Source: Bacteroidota bacterium (GTDB taxonomy: Bacteria; Bacteroidota; Ignavibacteria; Palsa-1295). Taken from it: a stretch of 64,000 nt of DNA. Positions 61,923 to 64,000 of this stretch are shown here, piece after piece (within the stretch, counting starts at the first letter, position 1; the number at the start of each line of letters is the position of its first letter). The notes beneath the pieces are model-generated. The model was not told the origin of the DNA, searched no databases, and saw only the letters and a program-made list of their open reading frames with translations. The position numbers were made by a program, and so were the translations under genes. The stretch spans positions 211,635 to 275,634 of the forward strand of contig JAFDZW010000001.1 in the NCBI GenBank assembly GCA_018266755.1. Direction: 5' to 3'.

Positions 61923-62873
61923 ATGACCAACGACCAATTACTCACTGCCTATCGCCACATGCTCTATGCGCGTGAGTTCGACAACGCGCTGATCAATCTG
62001 TACCGGCAATCGAAGATTGTTGGCGGCGTGTACTCACAGATCGGCAACGAAGCGACAAGCGTCGGAACCGCGATGGCCCTCGGCGAAGGTGATATCATCT
62101 TCCCGATGCACCGCGATAGCGGGGCCCACTTTGTTCGTGGTATGACTCCGCAGGAAATGGCGATCAACTTCCTCTTCCGAACAGGAGCGATGACCCGCGG
62201 CACGGACGGTACGGGACATTTCGCAGCACCAGAGCGCGGCATTTACGGCAACGTCTCGCATCTCGGCGCGATGGTACCAGTGGCCGCAGGTGCAGCACTC
62301 GCGCAGAAAATGAAGAAGAACGATCGTGTCGTGCTCAATTACATCGGTGACGGTGGCGCGTCGGTTGGTGAGGTGCACGAAGGACTGATGATGGCCTCGA
62401 CGATGGACTTGCCGTTCATTCTGGTGATCGAGAATAATCAATACGCTTACTCGACCCCCGTGAAGGTGCAGTCGAGGAATCCGAGATATTCAGATAGGGC
62501 GATCGGCTACGGCATTCCTGGCGAAACTGTGGATGGCACTGATCTCGAAGCGGTGTTCGATGTCACGAGCCGCGCCGTCGAGCACGCACGAGCAGGGAAG
62601 GGCCCAACGCTCATCGAATCTGTGACCATGCGCATGCGCGGCCACGCCGAACACGATGCGGCCGAATACGTCCCGAAGGAACAGCTCGAAGAGTGGAAAA
62701 AGAAAGACCCGATGACGAAGACACTAGCGCTGATGATTTCGCGAGGGATCGCGGACTCAGAGATTGTGACACTTGAAGTGAGCTGCAAATCCGAGATCGA
62801 AGAGGCGGTAGCATACGCCAATACTTTACCTCCGCCCGATCCTGAAGAAGCGTTGAAGGGCGTATTTGTCTGA
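61923..62873 (+). CDS. Thiamine-dependent dehydrogenase E1, alpha subunit
   Basis: 316 residues of the 2-oxo acid dehydrogenase E1-alpha family (pyruvate or branched-chain type). The thiamine diphosphate motif runs from IGDGGASVGEVHEG to LPFILVIENNQYAYSTP, and the phosphorylation-loop region is MRMRGHAEHDAAEYVP. Early motif GGVYSQIGNEATSVG. A beta subunit is required for activity and is not next to it, which is unusual since alpha and beta are normally adjacent. Acetoin dehydrogenase alpha subunits look alike and cannot be excluded. The start is ATG 61923. Confidence 0.88.
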   Translation: MTNDQLLTAYRHMLYAREFDNALINLYRQSKIVGGVYSQIGNEATSVGTAMALGEGDIIFPMHRDSGAHFVRGMTPQEMAINFLFRTGAMTRGTDGTGHFAAPERGIYGNVSHLGAMVPVAAGAALAQKMKKNDRVVLNYIGDGGASVGEVHEGLMMASTMDLPFILVIENNQYAYSTPVKVQSRNPRYSDRAIGYGIPGETVDGTDLEAVFDVTSRAVEHARAGKGPTLIESVTMRMRGHAEHDAAEYVPKEQLEEWKKKDPMTKTLALMISRGIADSEIVTLEVSCKSEIEEAVAYANTLPPPDPEEALKGVFV

Positions 62874-62891
62874 GACGCCGGTCTAGTACGT

Positions 62892-63005
62892 GTCATTGCG
62901 AGAAGTCCGCGTGCGGACGACGAAGCAATCTAGAATCTGCGAGTGTAGTCCCCGTCCTTAGGAGTTTAGATTGCTTCGTTGCGCTTCGCGCTTCCTCGCA
63001 ATGAC
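62892..63005. repeat. Dispersed palindromic repeat, GTCATTGCGAG family
   Basis: 114 bp with ends GTCATTGCGAGAAGTCCGCG and CGCTTCCTCGCAATGAC, and inner arms GACGAAGCAATCTAGA and TAGATTGCTTCGTTGC. The layout is the same as the GTCATTCTGAGC repeats, but the sequence is different, so it is a second family. It lies between convergent genes. Confidence 0.75.
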
Positions 63006-63015
63006 ATTCATTAGG

Positions 63016-63957
63016 TTACCCCACCTTCAACTCCGCCGTCAATATTTCCCGCAACGATCTCAATCCCGCATTCCACCCTGCCAACTCTTCCGCCTGCCAC
63101 AACGATTGTTCTTCGGACGTGCCGAGTGTCTTGCTGATCGCATAGACTGCACCGAAGACGTCCCCGGACCCGGTGGTATTCTCAATCGGCTTTGTGCTTG
63201 GCGTCTTGTTCCAGATCTTCGTTGCACCAAAGTCGAATGCCGTTGCTCCTCGCTCTGCGCGGGTGATGATCACCGTCTTCGGTGAGCCGTGCTGAGCGTT
63301 GAGCGCTCGTATTTCGGTCAGCAACTCCATTTCGCTCGTCGTATCGGGCACGCCGAACCAATCGGATTCCATCTCGTTGAGTTGCGCCGAATCGACGTTT
63401 GTCATCCATTCTCTCCACGACGCAACGCCACGCGGAATGCGCGGCACTGCAGGGTCTTTCGACAACGGCCCAAGCACCAGTGCATGTATGTCGAGATGAA
63501 TGTATGCCTGGGTATTTGCGCGAATGTACTTGAGGGTCTCGACGGAGATATCGAAGCCCGAGATCATGTTGACAAAGAGTCCGTCGAGCGACGCAAGCAT
63601 GTCCGCCGGCAAATGCTCTGGCTTCAACTCCGGCAAGATGCTTGCGCAGAATTCGGATCGGGAATTGTCCTCGTGGTACCGGAGCTTGACACGATTACTC
63701 AGCGCATCGTAGGTGCGCGGTGCAGCTGAAAAGTCAAAATGCGTCAGCTCACTCATGAACTCCTGCAGGTACTCAGCATCAGGAATCGAGACGAACGTCA
63801 GCGGGACGATCTGTACATCAAGTTTCGATTCTCGAATGATGCGTTCCGCCGCCGCCCACGAGTAGAGTACTCCGCCAAGTTGCCGCTCGAGCAGTTGTCC
63901 GTTCGGCGCAATGATCTCGTCAATGCACGGCGCCCCGATGATACCGATTCGTTTCAT
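63016..63957 (-). CDS. PfkB/ribokinase-family carbohydrate kinase
   Basis: 313 residues. The ribokinase-like fold is seen from the N-terminal KRIGIIGAPCIDEI and LGGVLYSWAAAERI, and the C-terminal PfkB signature is ENTTGSGDVFGAVYA with the catalytic aspartate in GSGD (Gly-Ser in place of Gly-Ala). The middle has KTVIITRAERGATAFD, the usual adenine-side strand. The phosphate acceptor is not identifiable. ATG 63957 (MKRIGIIGAP) is preferred to TTG 63969. Some 40 bases upstream reach the window edge, so a partner gene cannot be judged. Confidence 0.85.
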   Translation of the reverse strand: MKRIGIIGAPCIDEIIAPNGQLLERQLGGVLYSWAAAERIIRESKLDVQIVPLTFVSIPDAEYLQEFMSELTHFDFSAAPRTYDALSNRVKLRYHEDNSRSEFCASILPELKPEHLPADMLASLDGLFVNMISGFDISVETLKYIRANTQAYIHLDIHALVLGPLSKDPAVPRIPRGVASWREWMTNVDSAQLNEMESDWFGVPDTTSEMELLTEIRALNAQHGSPKTVIITRAERGATAFDFGATKIWNKTPSTKPIENTTGSGDVFGAVYAISKTLGTSEEQSLWQAEELAGWNAGLRSLREILTAELKVG

Positions 63958-64000
63958 GAGGTCAGCCAACAGCCGCCACTTCGGCTTCGTTGCGAGAAGA

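Noticed and set aside
63962-64000. Possible end of another minus-strand gene at the right window edge
   Set aside because: Only 12 codons before a stop are visible. Two frames are open over this length, so nothing can be claimed.

Overview
The window looks like a chromosomal contig from a member of the Bacteroidota/Chlorobiota side of the FCB superphylum. Kapabacteria (Kapaibacterium) or a relative of Ignavibacteria is my best guess. The basis is four secreted proteins with type IX secretion (T9SS)-like C-terminal tails, a GWxTD-domain protein, choice-of-anchor domains, a lone B12-dependent mutase catalytic subunit, mostly weak or absent Shine-Dalgarno sequences and frequent GTG/TTG starts. 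The assignment is inferred from family content, not from a marker-gene search.

Layout. 1-18040 is mainly housekeeping: a truncated SDR, GNAT, malic enzyme, a methyltransferase/SnoaL/SRPBCC group, purF, a DUF4397 protein, a methylmalonyl-CoA mutase subunit with marC, rplS, recN-folC, rho, and yebC-recJ on the minus strand. 18040-26341 is accessory: an unrecognised helical protein, two tandem T9SS-exported Asp-box proteins preceded by a decayed chimeric remnant, and a sugar-acid-type gene set (SDR, KduI/IolB-like isomerase, RraA-like aldolase). 26342-33500 holds three secreted fibre-like proteins, one of 1346 residues with three near-identical DNA blocks of about 0.5-0.6 kb, followed by two almost identical 89-nt structured RNA elements. 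33527-38217 encodes a CX4CH lipoprotein, a GWxTD protein and a large surface protein. 38561-48621 has a TldD/PmbA pair, an aminotransferase, a DUF559 nuclease flanked by composite palindromic repeats, an M1 peptidase with a probable C-terminal barrel, a Gfo/Idh oxidoreductase and riboflavin synthase. 48758-53623 is a three-gene envelope operon: one protein anchored in the inner membrane with a large periplasmic part, then two probable outer-membrane barrels. 53694-64000 has an Mla-type transporter pair, two tRNAs, gltX, a REP-associated transposase, an HD hydrolase, ychF, a Kelch T9SS protein, a lipoprotein, an E1-alpha dehydrogenase subunit and a PfkB kinase.

The most distinctive theme is hairpin-forming DNA. 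A dispersed GTCATTCTGAGC...GCTCAGAATGAC family has five copies. A related-looking GTCATTGCGAG family has one copy. A GGGGAGGG palindrome family surrounds a DUF559 nuclease, and a GAGGCATGCCTC family surrounds a Y1 transposase. The two most promising undescribed items are the twin 89-nt RNAs at 32982 and 33408 and the DUF559-plus-palindrome unit at 42916-43715. The envelope operon at 48758-53623 is a third candidate. No prophage, CRISPR array or conventional insertion sequence was seen.
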